Assembly: GCF_024437745.1 (NCBI RefSeq)
Contig: NZ_JANFNY010000023.1
Coordinates: 1 to 64,000, forward strand
Length of the DNA stretch: 64,000 bases
Origin: Roseomonas sp. GC11
GTDB lineage: Bacteria; Pseudomonadota; Alphaproteobacteria; Acetobacterales; Acetobacteraceae
Direction of reading: 5' to 3'
In this document: positions 20,261 to 30,842 of the stretch, piece after piece
Position numbering within the stretch: position 1 is the stretch's first letter
Layout: each line of letters starts with the position of its first letter
Notes under the pieces: generated by a model
Databases searched by the model: none
What the model was told of the DNA's origin: nothing
The model's input: only the letters and a program-made list of their open reading frames with translations
Made by a program: the position numbers and the translations under genes

Positions 20261-22345
20261 ATGGCCAAGGTTACGATCGACGGGATCGAGGTGGAGGTCC
20301 CCAACGGCTCCACCGTGCTCCAGGCCTGCGAGGCGGCGGGGAAGGAAATTCCCCGCTTCTGCTACCATGAGCGCCTCTCGGTGGCCGGCAATTGCCGCAT
20401 GTGCCTCGTCGAGGTGGAGAAGGCGCCGAAGCCCGTCGCCTCCTGCGCCTATCCGGTGGCCGACGGCATGAAGGTCTTCACGGATAGCGAGGTGGTCCGC
20501 AAGGCCCGCCGCGGCGTCATGGAGTTCCTGCTGATCAACCACCCGCTCGACTGCCCGATCTGCGACCAGGGCGGCGAGTGCGACCTGCAGGACCAGGCGA
20601 CGGCCTATGGCGGCGAGGGCGGCCGCTACCGCGAGCAGAAGCGCGCGGTGAAGGACAAGTACATGGGTCCGCTGGTCAAGACGATCATGACCCGCTGCAT
20701 CCAGTGCACCCGCTGCGTGCGCTTCGCCACCGAGGTGGCGGGCGTGCCGGAGCTGGGTGCGACCGGCCGCGGCGAGGACATGCAGATCGGCACCTATGTC
20801 GAGAAGGCGCTGACCACCGAGCTGTCGGGCAACCTGATCGACATCTGCCCGGTCGGCGCGCTGACCAGCCGGCCCTATGCCTTCGTCTCCCGCCCCTGGG
20901 AGCTGCGCAAGACGGACAGCATCGACGTGCTGGACGCGGTGGGTGCGAATATCCGCATCGACACGCGCGGCCCCGAGGTGCTGCGCATCCTGCCCCGCAC
21001 CAATGAGGATGTGAACGAGGAGTGGATGGCCGACCGTGGCCGCTTCTCCTTCGACGGGCTGAAGCGCAAGCGGCTCGACCGCCCCTGGATCCGGACGGAC
21101 GGAAAGCTGCGCCCGGCTGGCTGGGAAGAGGCCTTCGGCGTCATCGCCGCGAAGTTCAAGGGGCTGCCGGGCCATCGCCTGGGCGCCGTGGCCGGTGATC
21201 TGGTCGATGCCGAGAGCGCCTTCGCGCTCCGCGCGCTGATGGCGGGCCTCGGCTCGGCCAATCTGGACTGCCGGCAGGATGGCGCGGCGCTCGATGTCTC
21301 GCGCCGCGATTTCTACCTGTTCAACAGCGGCATCGCCGGGGTGGACGAGGCGGATGCGCTGCTGATCATCGGCAGCAACCCGCGCCAGGAAGCGCCGGTG
21401 CTGAACGCGCGCATCCGCAAGCGCTTCGTCGGCGGCGGGCTGAAGGTGGCCTATATCGGCCCGAAGGGGCTGAACCTCACCTACAAGGCCGAGCATCTGG
21501 GCGATGGGCCGGAGGCGCTGGCGGCGCTGCTGGCCGGCCAGGGTGCCTTCGCCGAGGTGCTGAAGGGCGCGCAGAAGCCGATGATCCTGCTGGGCCGCGC
21601 GGCCACCGCCCGGCCCGATGGCGCGGCCGTGCTGGCCGCCGCCTGGGAACTGGCCCAGCGCTCCGGCGCGCTGACGCCGGAATGGCACGGCTTCAACCTG
21701 CTGCACCTCTTCGGCGGGCAGGTCGGCGCGCTGGAGGCCGGCTTCGTGCCCGGCCCGGGCGGGCTGGACCTTGCCGGCATGCTGGGCGGCGGTGTCGATG
21801 CGCTGTGGCTGCTCGGCGCTGATGGCTTCGACCCGGCGCTGATCGGCGAGAACACCTTCGTCGTCTACCAGGGCCATCATGGTGACCGGGCGGCGGCGCG
21901 GGCGGATGTCATCCTGCCCGGCGCGGCCTATACCGAGAAGGAAGGCACCTACGTCAACACCGAGGGCCGCGTGCAGCGCGGCCGCCTGGCGGTGCACCCG
22001 CCGGGCGAGGCGCGGGAGGACTGGCGCATCCTGCGCGCCGCCGGCGCCGCCCTTGGCGTCGAACTCTCCTTCGACACGCTGGAGGCGCTGCGCGCCCGCA
22101 TGGTGGCGGCCAACCCGCTGCTCGGCGCGGTGGATGGGCGGCTGGCCGGCGGCTGCGCCGACACCACCGGCCCCCGCGCCGGCGGCGCGACGGGTACGGG
22201 CGCCGGCGGCGCGCTGGGCACGGCGCCCTTCGCCCTGGCGATCACCGATTACTGGCAGGCGGATGCGATCAGCCGCGCCTCGGGCACCATGGCCGAGTGC
22301 AGCCGCATCTACAACGACGCCACGCCGAAGCTGGCGGCGGAGTAA
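20261..22345 (+). CDS. nuoG: NADH-quinone oxidoreductase subunit G
   Basis: This 694-residue subunit has an N-terminal [2Fe-2S] N1b domain (C34, C45, C48, C62), a His/Cys N5 site in HPLDCPICDQGGECDLQDQA, a second cluster site in CIQCTRCVRFATEV, and a molybdopterin-oxidoreductase-like C-terminal half without obvious catalytic use. A Gly/Ala/Thr-rich stretch (about residues 625-655) precedes the final FALAITDYWQ segment. ATG 20261 was chosen; open frame upstream lies inside nuoF. Confidence 0.97.
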   Translation: MAKVTIDGIEVEVPNGSTVLQACEAAGKEIPRFCYHERLSVAGNCRMCLVEVEKAPKPVASCAYPVADGMKVFTDSEVVRKARRGVMEFLLINHPLDCPICDQGGECDLQDQATAYGGEGGRYREQKRAVKDKYMGPLVKTIMTRCIQCTRCVRFATEVAGVPELGATGRGEDMQIGTYVEKALTTELSGNLIDICPVGALTSRPYAFVSRPWELRKTDSIDVLDAVGANIRIDTRGPEVLRILPRTNEDVNEEWMADRGRFSFDGLKRKRLDRPWIRTDGKLRPAGWEEAFGVIAAKFKGLPGHRLGAVAGDLVDAESAFALRALMAGLGSANLDCRQDGAALDVSRRDFYLFNSGIAGVDEADALLIIGSNPRQEAPVLNARIRKRFVGGGLKVAYIGPKGLNLTYKAEHLGDGPEALAALLAGQGAFAEVLKGAQKPMILLGRAATARPDGAAVLAAAWELAQRSGALTPEWHGFNLLHLFGGQVGALEAGFVPGPGGLDLAGMLGGGVDALWLLGADGFDPALIGENTFVVYQGHHGDRAAARADVILPGAAYTEKEGTYVNTEGRVQRGRLAVHPPGEAREDWRILRAAGAALGVELSFDTLEALRARMVAANPLLGAVDGRLAGGCADTTGPRAGGATGTGAGGALGTAPFALAITDYWQADAISRASGTMAECSRIYNDATPKLAAE

Positions 22346-22351
22346 CGAGGC

Positions 22352-23362
22352 ATGGACGCTTTCCTCGCTTCCCCCATCGGGATCCTCGCCATCACGGTGG
22401 CGCAGACCCTGGCGCTGCTGGTGCCGCTGCTGATCGGCGTCGCCTACATGACCTATGCCGAGCGCAAGATCATGGCGGCGATGCAGATGCGCAAAGGGCC
22501 GAACGTGGTCGGCCCCTTCGGCCTGCTGCAGCCCTTCGCCGACGCGCTGAAGATGCTGCTGAAGGAGACGATCATCCCCTCCGGCGCCAGCCGCGGGCTG
22601 TTCATCTTCGGCCCGATGCTGACGCTGATCCTGGCGCTGATCGCCTGGGCGGTGATCCCGGTGAATGATGGCTGGGCCATCGCCGACATCAATGTGGGCG
22701 TGCTCTACCTGCTGGCCATCTCCTCGCTCGGCGTCTATGGCATCGTCATCGCCGGCTGGGCCTCGAACTCCAAATACGCCTTCCTGGGCGCGCTGCGCTC
22801 GGCGGCGCAGATGGTGTCCTACGAAGTCTCGATGGGCCTGATCATCGTGACGGTGCTGCTCTGCGTGGGCAGCCTGAACCTCTCGGACGTGGTGCGGGCG
22901 CAGAAGACCGTGTGGTTCTTCATCCCGCTCTTCCCGATGTTCATCATCTTCTTCATCTCGATCCTGGCCGAGACGAACCGCCCGCCCTTCGACCTGGCGG
23001 AGGGCGAGTCCGAGCTGGTGGCGGGCTTCATGGTGGAATACTCCTCCATGACCTACGCCCTGTTCTTCCTGGGCGAATACGCCAACATGATCCTGATGTC
23101 GGGGATGACCGCCATCCTCTTCCTCGGGGGCTGGCTGCCGCCCTTCGACATCGCGCCCTTCAACTGGGTGCCGGGCCCGATCTGGTTCATCCTCAAGATC
23201 TGCCTCTGCCTCTTCGCCTTCGTCTGGGTGCGCGCGACCTTCCCGCGCTACCGCTACGACCAGCTGATGCGGCTGGGCTGGAAGGTCTTCCTGCCCTTCA
23301 CCCTCGGCTGGCTGGTGCTGACGGCCTTCGTGCTGAAGATCATGGGGTGGCTGCCGGCATGA
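22352..23362 (+). CDS. nuoH: NADH-quinone oxidoreductase subunit H
   Basis: This 336-residue membrane subunit has eight predicted helices and joins the quinone cavity to the proton channels. Visible signatures are [33 protein letters not shown] near the N-terminus and [28 protein letters not shown] in the middle, with the conserved acidic residues of the E-channel. Confidence 0.97.
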   Translation: MDAFLASPIGILAITVAQTLALLVPLLIGVAYMTYAERKIMAAMQMRKGPNVVGPFGLLQPFADALKMLLKETIIPSGASRGLFIFGPMLTLILALIAWAVIPVNDGWAIADINVGVLYLLAISSLGVYGIVIAGWASNSKYAFLGALRSAAQMVSYEVSMGLIIVTVLLCVGSLNLSDVVRAQKTVWFFIPLFPMFIIFFISILAETNRPPFDLAEGESELVAGFMVEYSSMTYALFFLGEYANMILMSGMTAILFLGGWLPPFDIAPFNWVPGPIWFILKICLCLFAFVWVRATFPRYRYDQLMRLGWKVFLPFTLGWLVLTAFVLKIMGWLPA

Positions 23363-23439
23363 GCCTGCCCCTGATCCCCCGCATGATTTCCCCTGTCCAA
23401 CCCGGAAGCGCGGGCTGCCCCCGCGCGGCGAGGTGAGAG

Positions 23440-23931
23440 ATGGCGACGCTGGACCGCATGGCGCGCAGCTTCCTGCTGGCCGAACTGGCCTCGGGCATGG
23501 CGCTGACGCTCAAGTATTTCTTCGCGCCCAACAAGAGCACGATCAGCTACCCCTTCGAGAAGACGGCGCTCTCGCCGCGCTTCAAGGGGGAGCACGCGCT
23601 GCGCCGCTACCCCAATGGGGAAGAACGCTGCATCGCCTGCAAGCTGTGCGAGGCCGTCTGCCCCGCGCTGGCCATCACCATCGAGGCCGAGCCGCGTGAG
23701 GATGGCAGCCGCCGCACCACGCGCTACGACATCGACATGACGAAGTGCATCTATTGCGGCATGTGCGAGGAAGCCTGCCCGGTCGATGCCATCGTCGAGG
23801 GGCCGAATTTCGAGTTCGCGACCGAGACGCGGGCGGAGCTGATCTACAACAAGGATCGGCTGCTCTCGAATGGCGACCGGTGGGAACCCGAGATCGCCCG
23901 TCGCCTCGAACTCGACGCGCCTTACCGCTGA
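23440..23931 (+). CDS. nuoI: NADH-quinone oxidoreductase subunit I
   Basis: This 163-residue ferredoxin-like subunit binds clusters N6a and N6b through two CxxCxxCxxxCP motifs: C64/C67/C70/C74 and C103/C106/C109/C113. Length matches alphaproteobacterial NuoI (about 162). It starts 77 bp after nuoH, one of the larger gaps in the operon, behind GAGGTGAGAG. Confidence 0.97.
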   Translation: MATLDRMARSFLLAELASGMALTLKYFFAPNKSTISYPFEKTALSPRFKGEHALRRYPNGEERCIACKLCEAVCPALAITIEAEPREDGSRRTTRYDIDMTKCIYCGMCEEACPVDAIVEGPNFEFATETRAELIYNKDRLLSNGDRWEPEIARRLELDAPYR

Positions 23932-24057
23932 TCCCGCGGCGGGGAGGGGTCCGGTCGTGTCCCTCCCCACGGCCTTCCTTCACGGCCCCGTCCTCCTGCC
24001 AGGACGGCTCATTTGGAACGGTGCCATGATGCTGCATCTGCACGCGGGCGGGCTGCA

Positions 24058-24786
24058 ATGATTGCCGCACTCGCCTTCTATGTCTTCGCGGCCATCCTGA
24101 TCGCGTCCGCGGTCATGGTGGTGACCAGCCGCAATCCCGTGCACAGCGTGCTGTTCCTGATCCTGGCGTTCTTCAACGCCGCGGCGCTGTTCCTGATCGC
24201 GGGTGCCGAATTCCTGGCGATGATCCTGGTCATCGTCTATGTCGGCGCGGTGGCGGTGTTGTTCCTGTTCATCGTCATGATGCTGGACATCGACTTCAGC
24301 CGCCTGCGGGAAGGCTTCCAGCGCTACGCGCCGATCGGCGCGGTGATCGGGGCGATCCTCTTCCTGGAGCTGCTCTTCGTCTTCGGATCGTGGGAATTCG
24401 CCCCCGATGCCGCGGCGCTGCGGCTCAACGCCATGCCGGAGGGCGGGGTCAGCAACACCCATGCGCTCGGCCAGCTGATCTACACGGACTATGTCTACCT
24501 CTTCCAGGTGGCGGGGCTGATCCTGCTGGTCGCCATGATCGGCGCCATCGTGCTGACGCTGCGCGACAAGCCGGCCACGAGCCGCCGCCAGGACATCGCC
24601 GTGCAGGTCGCGCGCGCCGAGGCGGTGGCGCTGAAGCAGGTGCCGGCGCGCACCGGCCTCGGCCAGCTCGGCATCCTGCGCCCGGCCCTGCCGGAGGCGC
24701 CCAAGCCCAAGGCCGTCCACCACGACGCGCATGGCCATGCGCATGGCCACGGGCATGACGACCATCACGGCGGGGGGCACCACTGA
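24058..24786 (+). CDS. nuoJ: NADH-quinone oxidoreductase subunit J with His-rich tail
   Basis: This 242-residue protein has five predicted transmembrane helices in its first ~180 residues, with the conserved [19 protein letters not shown] helix containing a pi-bulge region typical of NuoJ. ATG 24058 starts at [10 protein letters not shown]; the frame upstream is non-coding. The cytoplasmic C-terminus is unusual: the last 22 residues (221-242) contain 11 histidines alternating with Gly, Asp and Ala. That tail could bind Ni, Zn or Co, but no function is known to me. nuoK starts 1 bp after the stop. Confidence 0.95.
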   Translation: MIAALAFYVFAAILIASAVMVVTSRNPVHSVLFLILAFFNAAALFLIAGAEFLAMILVIVYVGAVAVLFLFIVMMLDIDFSRLREGFQRYAPIGAVIGAILFLELLFVFGSWEFAPDAAALRLNAMPEGGVSNTHALGQLIYTDYVYLFQVAGLILLVAMIGAIVLTLRDKPATSRRQDIAVQVARAEAVALKQVPARTGLGQLGILRPALPEAPKPKAVHHDAHGHAHGHGHDDHHGGGHH

Positions 24787-24787
24787 G

Positions 24788-25099
24788 ATGCTGACCATCG
24801 GCCTTGGCCACTACCTGACGGTGAGCGCGATCCTCTTCGTGCTCGGCGTCTTCGGCATCTTCATGAACCGGAAGAACGTCATCGTCATCCTGATGGCGAT
24901 CGAGCTGATCCTGCTCTCGGTGAACCTCAACCTGGTCGCCTTCTCCTCGGCGCTGCAGGATCTCACCGGGCAGGTCTTCACCCTCTTCGTGCTGACCGTC
25001 GCGGCGGCCGAGGCGGCGATCGGCCTCGCCATCGTGGTCATCTATTTCCGCAACCGCGGCAGCATCGAGGTGGAGGATATCTCCACTCTGAAGGGCTAG
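24788..25099 (+). CDS. nuoK: NADH-quinone oxidoreductase subunit K
   Basis: This 103-residue, three-helix subunit is similar to MnhC antiporter subunits. Two membrane glutamates of the proton path are visible, in [17 protein letters not shown] and [17 protein letters not shown] 24788 was chosen; the upstream in-frame Met lies in the nuoJ tail. Confidence 0.97.
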   Translation: MLTIGLGHYLTVSAILFVLGVFGIFMNRKNVIVILMAIELILLSVNLNLVAFSSALQDLTGQVFTLFVLTVAAAEAAIGLAIVVIYFRNRGSIEVEDISTLKG

Positions 25100-25103
25100 G
25101 CGC

Positions 25104-27020
25104 ATGTTTGTCGGTGCCGTCTTCTTCCCGCTGCTGGGCGCCTCGATCTCCGGCTTCCTGGGCCGCTGGATCGGTGACAAGCCCGCGCAGTGGGCCACCG
25201 TGATCTGCATGGCGCTCGCCGCCTTCTGCGGTCTCTCGGCCTTCGCGCAGGTCGCGCTCGGCCACGCCCCGGCCACGGTCGAGATCATGACCTGGCTCGA
25301 TGCCGGCGGGCTGCAGCTCTCCTGGGCGCTGCGCTTCGACACGCTCTCCGCCATGATGGTGGGCATGGTCACGCTGATCTCGACCATGATCCACCTCTAC
25401 AGCGTCGGCTACATGTCGCATGACCCGACGCAGCCGCGCTTCTTCGCCTATCTGTCGCTCTTCACCTTCATGATGCTCATGCTGGTGACGGCCGATAACC
25501 TGCTCCAGCTCTTCTTCGGCTGGGAAGGCGTGGGCCTCGCGAGCTACCTGCTGATCGGCTACTGGTATGAGAAGGAAAGCGCCAACCGCGCGGCGATGAA
25601 GGCCTTCATCGTCAACCGCGTGGGCGACCTCTTCTTCATGCTGGGCATGGGCCTGACCTTCTGGACCTTCGGCAGCATCGAGTTCGACAGCATCTTCCAG
25701 GGCGTCGAGGCGGCGCAGAAGCTCACCTTCGCCGGCTACCCGGTGCTTGAGGTGATCGCACTGCTCTTCTTCCTGGGCGCCATGGGCAAGTCGGCGCAGA
25801 TCGGCCTGCACACCTGGCTGCCGGACGCGATGGAGGGCCCGACCCCGGTCTCCGCCCTCATCCATGCCGCCACCATGGTCACCGCCGGCGTCTTCCTGAT
25901 GGCGCGCATGTCGCCCATCATCGAATACGCGCCGAACGTGCTGGGCTTCGTCACCGTCATCGGCGCGACGACGGCGCTCTTCGCCGCCTCGGTCGGCATG
26001 GTGCAGAACGACATCAAGCGGGTCATCGCCTATTCGACCTGCTCGCAGCTCGGCTACATGTTCTTCGCCGTCGGCGTCGGCGCCTATCAGGCGGCGGTGT
26101 TCCACCTCTTCACCCACGCCTTCTTCAAGGCGCTGCTCTTCCTGGGCGCGGGCTCCGTCATCCACGCCATGTCGGACGAGCAGGATATCCGCCGCATGGG
26201 CGGGATCTGGAAGAAGATCCCCATCACCTACGCCATGTTCTGGATCGGCTCGCTGGCCCTGGCGGGCGCGCCCTTCTTCGCCGGCTACTACTCCAAGGAC
26301 ATGATCCTGGAGGCGGCCTTCGCCGGCCATGGCTGGACCGCCACCTATGCCTTCACCTGCGGCATCATCGCCGCCTTCCTGACCGCCTTCTACTCCTGGC
26401 GGCTCATCATCATGACCTTCCACGGCGCGCCGCGGGCCGACCATCACACGATGGAGCACGTGCATGAGAGCCCGGCGGTCATGCTGATCCCGCTCTTCGT
26501 GCTGGCGCTCGGCGCGCTCTTCACCGGCGCGGTCTTCTATGACGACTTCGTCGGCCACCACTGGGCCGAGTTCTGGAACGGCGCCATCGTCAACGCCCCG
26601 CACAACCACATCATGCACGAGGCCCACGAGGTCCCGGGCTGGGTGCCGCTGGCGCCGACGGTGGTGGGCCTGGCCGGCATCGCCCTCGCCTATGTGCTCT
26701 ACATGTTCGCCCCCGCCATTCCGGGGAAGGTGGCGGCGGCCGTGCCCGGCCTTTACCGCTTCCTGCTGAACAAGTGGTACTTCGACGAGCTGTATGACCG
26801 CCTCTTCGTCCAGCCCGCGCGCTGCCTGGCGCAGCTGCTGTGGAAGGTGGGCGATGTGAAGATCATCGACGGCATGCCCAATGGCGCCGCCAGCCTGACC
26901 GCCCTGGCCTCGCTGCGGGTGGTGAAGCTCCAGTCCGGCCGGGTGGCGAATTATGCCTTCGCCATGATCATCGGGCTGGTCCTCTTCGTCTCCATCTTCC
27001 TCTTCGGGGTTGGCCGATGA
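25104..27020 (+). CDS. nuoL: NADH-quinone oxidoreductase subunit L
   Basis: This 638-residue antiporter-like proton-pumping subunit has about 16 helices. Hallmarks are [18 protein letters not shown] (conserved Glu), [38 protein letters not shown] (channel Lys/His region) and a long C-terminal lateral helix and anchor. Its stop overlaps the nuoM start. Confidence 0.97.
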   Translation: MFVGAVFFPLLGASISGFLGRWIGDKPAQWATVICMALAAFCGLSAFAQVALGHAPATVEIMTWLDAGGLQLSWALRFDTLSAMMVGMVTLISTMIHLYSVGYMSHDPTQPRFFAYLSLFTFMMLMLVTADNLLQLFFGWEGVGLASYLLIGYWYEKESANRAAMKAFIVNRVGDLFFMLGMGLTFWTFGSIEFDSIFQGVEAAQKLTFAGYPVLEVIALLFFLGAMGKSAQIGLHTWLPDAMEGPTPVSALIHAATMVTAGVFLMARMSPIIEYAPNVLGFVTVIGATTALFAASVGMVQNDIKRVIAYSTCSQLGYMFFAVGVGAYQAAVFHLFTHAFFKALLFLGAGSVIHAMSDEQDIRRMGGIWKKIPITYAMFWIGSLALAGAPFFAGYYSKDMILEAAFAGHGWTATYAFTCGIIAAFLTAFYSWRLIIMTFHGAPRADHHTMEHVHESPAVMLIPLFVLALGALFTGAVFYDDFVGHHWAEFWNGAIVNAPHNHIMHEAHEVPGWVPLAPTVVGLAGIALAYVLYMFAPAIPGKVAAAVPGLYRFLLNKWYFDELYDRLFVQPARCLAQLLWKVGDVKIIDGMPNGAASLTALASLRVVKLQSGRVANYAFAMIIGLVLFVSIFLFGVGR

Positions 27021-28528
27021 ACACCGCGGGATTTCCCCTGCTGTCGCTGCTCACCTTCCTGCCGCTGGTGGGCGCGGCCATCATCCTCTTCGTGCGGGGG
27101 GAGGAGGCGGCCATCGCCTCCAACGCCCGCTGGACGGCGCTGTGGACCAGCCTGATCACCTTCGGGCTCTCGCTGATCCTGTGGTTCCAGTTCGACAAGA
27201 CGACGGCGGCCTTCCAGTTCGTCGAGAAGCTGGACTGGATGCCGGAATTCGGCCTCGGCTACTACATGGGCGTGGACGGCATCTCGGTGCTCTTCGTCCT
27301 GCTCTCCACCGCGCTGACGCCGCTCTGCATCCTCTCCTCCTGGGAGGCGGTGCAGAACCGGGTGCGCGAATACATGGTCGCCTTCCTGGTGCTCGAGACG
27401 ATGATGGTCGGCATGTTCAGCTCGCTGGACATGGTGATGTTCTACATCTTCTTCGAGGGCGTCCTGATCCCGATGTTCCTCATCATCGGCGTCTGGGGCG
27501 GGGCGCGCCGGGTCTATGCGGCCTACAAGCTGTTCCTCTACACCCTGCTCGGCTCGCTGCTCATGCTGCTGGCCATGCTGGTGCTGTGGTATGAGGCCGG
27601 CACCTCCTCCATCCCGGCGCTGTTCGAGCTGCATCTGCCGCCCACGCTGCAGGTCTGGCTGTTCCTGGCCTTCCTCGCCTCCTTCGCGGTGAAGGTGCCG
27701 ATGTGGCCCGTCCACACCTGGCTGCCGGACGCGCATGTGGAGGCACCGACCGCCGGTTCCGTCATCCTGGCCGGCGTGCTGCTGAAGATGGGGGCCTATG
27801 GCTTCCTGCGCTTCTCGCTGCCGCTGCTGCCGCAGGCCACCGAGTGGTTCGCGCCGCTGATCTTCGCCCTCTCCGTCATCGCCGTCGTCTACACCTCGCT
27901 GGTGGCGCTGGCGCAGGAGGACATGAAGAAGCTGATCGCCTATTCCTCGGTCGCCCATATGGGCATCGTGACGATCGGCATCTTCACCCTGAACCACCAG
28001 GGCATTTCCGGCGCCATCTTCCAGATGCTGAGCCACGGCGTCGTCTCCGGCGCGCTCTTCCTCTGCGTCGGCGTGCTGTATGACCGGGTGCACTCGCGCG
28101 AGATCGCCCGCTATGGCGGCGTGGCCAAGATCATGCCGGCCTATGCGATGGTGTTCATGCTGTTCACCATGGGCTCCGTCGCGCTGCCCGGCACCGCCGG
28201 CTTCCCCGGCGAGTTCCTGGTGATCGTGGGGGCCTGGCATGCCAGCCCCTGGGTGGCGCTGGGCGCGGGCCTCGGCATGATCCTGGGCGCGGCCTATATG
28301 CTCTACCTCTATCGCCGCGTCGTCTTCAGCAAGATCACCCGCGAGGACCTGAAGGCCCTGCTGGACCTCAGCCCGCGCGAATACGTGACCTTCGCGCCGC
28401 TGGTGCTGCTGACGCTGTGGATGGGGGTCTATCCCTCCTCCTTCCTCTCCTTCTTCGAGGCCAGCGTCGCGGCGCTCGTCACGCGGCATGAAGCCGCGAT
28501 GGCGCTGCCGCGTCTGGCCGGGATGTGA
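27017..28528 (+). CDS. nuoM: NADH-quinone oxidoreductase subunit M
   Basis: This 503-residue antiporter-like subunit has about 14 helices. Visible signatures include [21 protein letters not shown] (key Glu), [41 protein letters not shown] (Lys/His channel) and the later [11 protein letters not shown]. The ATG at 27017 overlaps the nuoL stop, showing coupling. Confidence 0.97.
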   Translation: MNTAGFPLLSLLTFLPLVGAAIILFVRGEEAAIASNARWTALWTSLITFGLSLILWFQFDKTTAAFQFVEKLDWMPEFGLGYYMGVDGISVLFVLLSTALTPLCILSSWEAVQNRVREYMVAFLVLETMMVGMFSSLDMVMFYIFFEGVLIPMFLIIGVWGGARRVYAAYKLFLYTLLGSLLMLLAMLVLWYEAGTSSIPALFELHLPPTLQVWLFLAFLASFAVKVPMWPVHTWLPDAHVEAPTAGSVILAGVLLKMGAYGFLRFSLPLLPQATEWFAPLIFALSVIAVVYTSLVALAQEDMKKLIAYSSVAHMGIVTIGIFTLNHQGISGAIFQMLSHGVVSGALFLCVGVLYDRVHSREIARYGGVAKIMPAYAMVFMLFTMGSVALPGTAGFPGEFLVIVGAWHASPWVALGAGLGMILGAAYMLYLYRRVVFSKITREDLKALLDLSPREYVTFAPLVLLTLWMGVYPSSFLSFFEASVAALVTRHEAAMALPRLAGM

Positions 28529-28533
28529 CGGGC

Positions 28534-29952
28534 ATGAACTGGACCCTCATCCTCCCCGAGCTCGCGCTGGCGCTGTCGGGGCTTGCCGCCCTGGTCGCCG
28601 GCGTGCTGCCCAGGCGCGACACCAGCTTCGCCATCAACATGGCGGTGCTGGGCGGGCTGCTGCTCGCCGGCGTGCTGGTGCTGGCCCAGCCGGAAGGCGT
28701 GGCCTTTGGCGGGCAATATGTCTCGGACGCCTTCACCCGCTTCGTGAAGCTGCTGGTGGTGGCCGGCGCCGGGCTCGGCCTGCTCGTCGCCCTCGACTGG
28801 AACGCCAAGGAAGGGCTGGCGAAGTTCGAATACCCGCTGCTGCTGCTGTTCAGCACGCTGGGCATGATGGTCATGATTTCCGCCAATGACCTCATCGCCC
28901 TCTATATGGGCCTCGAACTGCTCTCGCTCTCGCTCTACGTCATCGCCGCCTTCAACCGCGACAGCGAGCGTTCGGCGGAATCCGGCCTGAAGTATTTCGT
29001 GCTCGGCTCGCTGGCCTCGGGCCTGCTGCTCTATGGCTCCAGCCTGATCTATGGCTTCTCCGGCTCGACCAATTTCGACCGCATCGCCGATGCGGTCGGG
29101 GCGGCGAGCGGCGCGCCCTTCGGCCTCGTCATCGGCCTCGTCTTTGTCCTGGCGGCGCTGGCCTTCAAGGTCTCGGCGGTGCCCTTCCACATGTGGACGC
29201 CGGACGTCTATGAGGGCGCGCCGACGCCGGTGACGGCCTTCTTCGCCTCCGCCCCCAAGGTCGCGGCCATCGCGCTGCTGGCCCGCGTGGCGGCCGGCCC
29301 ATTCGGCGACCTCGTGGCGCAGTGGCAGCAGGTCATCATCCTGGCCTCGCTGGGCTCGATGATCCTGGGCGCGCTGGCGGCGATCGGGCAGAAGAACATC
29401 AAGCGCCTGATGGCCTATTCCTCGATCGGCCATGTCGGCTATGCGCTGATGGGCCTCGCGGTGGGCAGTGAGCTGGGCCTGCGTGGCCTGCTGCTCTACA
29501 TCGCCATCTACCTCTTCACCAATGTCGGCGCCTTTGCTGTGCTGGTGGCGATGCGGCGCAAGGGCCGCGCGCTGGAGGGGGTGGACGACCTCGCCGGCCT
29601 GGGCAAGACGGACCCGGCCATGGCCCTGGCCATGACCCTCTTCATGCTCTCCATGGCGGGCATTCCGCCGCTGGCCGGCTTCTTCGGCAAGCTTTACGTC
29701 TTCCTGGCGGCTGTCCAGGGCGGCTACTGGGTGTTGGCCGTGGTGGGCGTGCTGACCTCCGCCATCTCCGCCTATTATTACCTGCGCGTCATTAAGGTCA
29801 TGTATTTCGACAGTGGCGATGCGCTGGATCCGCGCCCGACCAGCCTTTCCGTTGTGCTGGCCGGCACGGGCCTCTTCACCATCTTCTTCTTCCTGTTCCC
29901 GGCCCCGTTCCTGGCCGCGGCGCAGGCGGCGGTGAACGCGCTGGTCGGCTGA
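28534..29952 (+). CDS. nuoN: NADH-quinone oxidoreductase subunit N
   Basis: This 472-residue antiporter-like subunit is the last complex I gene. It shows ALYMGLELLSLSLYVIAAF (conserved Glu), ALAFKVSAVPFHMWTPDVYEGAPTPVTAFFASAPKVAA (channel Lys) and about 14 helices. ATG 28534 gives MNWTLILPEL; an in-frame GTG at 28525 overlaps the nuoM stop and would add three residues. A T-type bidirectional terminator follows 14 bp later, ending the nuo operon. Confidence 0.96.
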   Translation: MNWTLILPELALALSGLAALVAGVLPRRDTSFAINMAVLGGLLLAGVLVLAQPEGVAFGGQYVSDAFTRFVKLLVVAGAGLGLLVALDWNAKEGLAKFEYPLLLLFSTLGMMVMISANDLIALYMGLELLSLSLYVIAAFNRDSERSAESGLKYFVLGSLASGLLLYGSSLIYGFSGSTNFDRIADAVGAASGAPFGLVIGLVFVLAALAFKVSAVPFHMWTPDVYEGAPTPVTAFFASAPKVAAIALLARVAAGPFGDLVAQWQQVIILASLGSMILGALAAIGQKNIKRLMAYSSIGHVGYALMGLAVGSELGLRGLLLYIAIYLFTNVGAFAVLVAMRRKGRALEGVDDLAGLGKTDPAMALAMTLFMLSMAGIPPLAGFFGKLYVFLAAVQGGYWVLAVVGVLTSAISAYYYLRVIKVMYFDSGDALDPRPTSLSVVLAGTGLFTIFFFLFPAPFLAAAQAAVNALVG

Positions 29953-29966
29953 CCCGTCCCAACGGA

Positions 29967-30020
29967 CAGAAAAAAGAAGGGGGTCTGGGGGAATTCATTC
30001 CCCCAGGCTCTTTTTTTATC
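29967..30020. terminator. Bidirectional terminator module, copy T2
   Basis: AGAAAAAAGAAGGGGGTC, a stem CTGGGGGAA/TTCCCCCAG (loop TTCA) and GGCTCTTTTTTTA form the same module as T1, with a compensatory C-G to T-A change in the stem that keeps pairing. It separates nuoN from birA, which starts only 10 bp later. Confidence 0.9.
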
Positions 30021-30029
30021 CTGGTGCTC

Positions 30030-30779
30030 ATGTCCTTACCGTCTCTCCCTCCCTTGTCCTGGCGCCTCGCCGTCCATGACGAACTGCCGAGCACCCAGGA
30101 CCTGATCCTGGCCGCCGCTGCCGCGGGCGAGCCTGAGGGCCTGGCCGTGCTGGCGCGCCGCCAGAGCGCGGGCCGTGGCACGCAGGGCCGCCCCTGGCAC
30201 TCCCCCACCGGCAATCTTTTTCTGTCTGTTCTCCTCCGCCCGCAGGCCCCGGCGCGCAGCCTACCCTTCTGGTCTTTGCTTTCGGTGGTGGCGCTGGCCG
30301 ATGCGCTGGCACCTTTCCTGCCCGACCCGTCGCGCCTGTCCGTCAAATGGCCGAATGATCTTTTGCTGGGCGGCGCCAAATGCGCCGGCATCCTGACGCA
30401 GGGCCAGCCCGACATGGCGGGGGGCATTGCCTGGGTCATTCCCGGCATCGGCGTGAATCTGGCCGAGGCGCCCGCCCTGCCGGACCGCCCGACCGCCTCC
30501 CTGGCCCAGGAGGGCATCACCCCGCCGGAGCCCGTGGTCTTCGCCTGGGCCCTGCTCGAGTCGCTGGCGCATTGGCGCAACCGCCTCCTGACCGAAGGTT
30601 TTCCCCCGCTCCGGGAGGCGTGGATGGCGCGCGGCCCCCGGCTGGACACCCCGCTTTCCCTGCGCCAGCCCCAGGGCGAGCTGTCCGGCCTCTACCGCGG
30701 GTTGACCGAGGAGGGTCGATTGCTGCTATGCAACAATTCCGGGCTGGTCGCCGTGGCGTCCGGCGAGGTCGCGGGCTAG
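30030..30779 (+). CDS. birA: Biotin--[acetyl-CoA-carboxylase] ligase
   Basis: This 249-residue enzyme attaches biotin via biotinyl-AMP. The ligase motif is GRGTQGRPW (residues 48-56; usual GRGRxGRxW), followed by KWPNDLLL (106-113) and a KCAGIL segment. It lacks the N-terminal helix-turn-helix of E. coli BirA, so it is a catalytic-only, class I ligase and should not repress transcription. ATG 30030 was preferred over the GTG two codons earlier. It follows T2 and precedes coaX by 63 bp, as in many alphaproteobacteria. Confidence 0.93.
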   Translation: MSLPSLPPLSWRLAVHDELPSTQDLILAAAAAGEPEGLAVLARRQSAGRGTQGRPWHSPTGNLFLSVLLRPQAPARSLPFWSLLSVVALADALAPFLPDPSRLSVKWPNDLLLGGAKCAGILTQGQPDMAGGIAWVIPGIGVNLAEAPALPDRPTASLAQEGITPPEPVVFAWALLESLAHWRNRLLTEGFPPLREAWMARGPRLDTPLSLRQPQGELSGLYRGLTEEGRLLLCNNSGLVAVASGEVAG

Positions 30780-30842
30780 ACCAGGGCCGGCCGCGGGCGG
30801 GCCGGAAAGGTGGCCGCCATGCTGGCCGGGGAGAGGAAAACG

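Noticed and set aside
25038-26627. 529-codon minus-strand frame over nuoL
   Set aside because: Asp/His/Arg/Gly-rich antisense frame of a conserved membrane protein; no start signal or motif.
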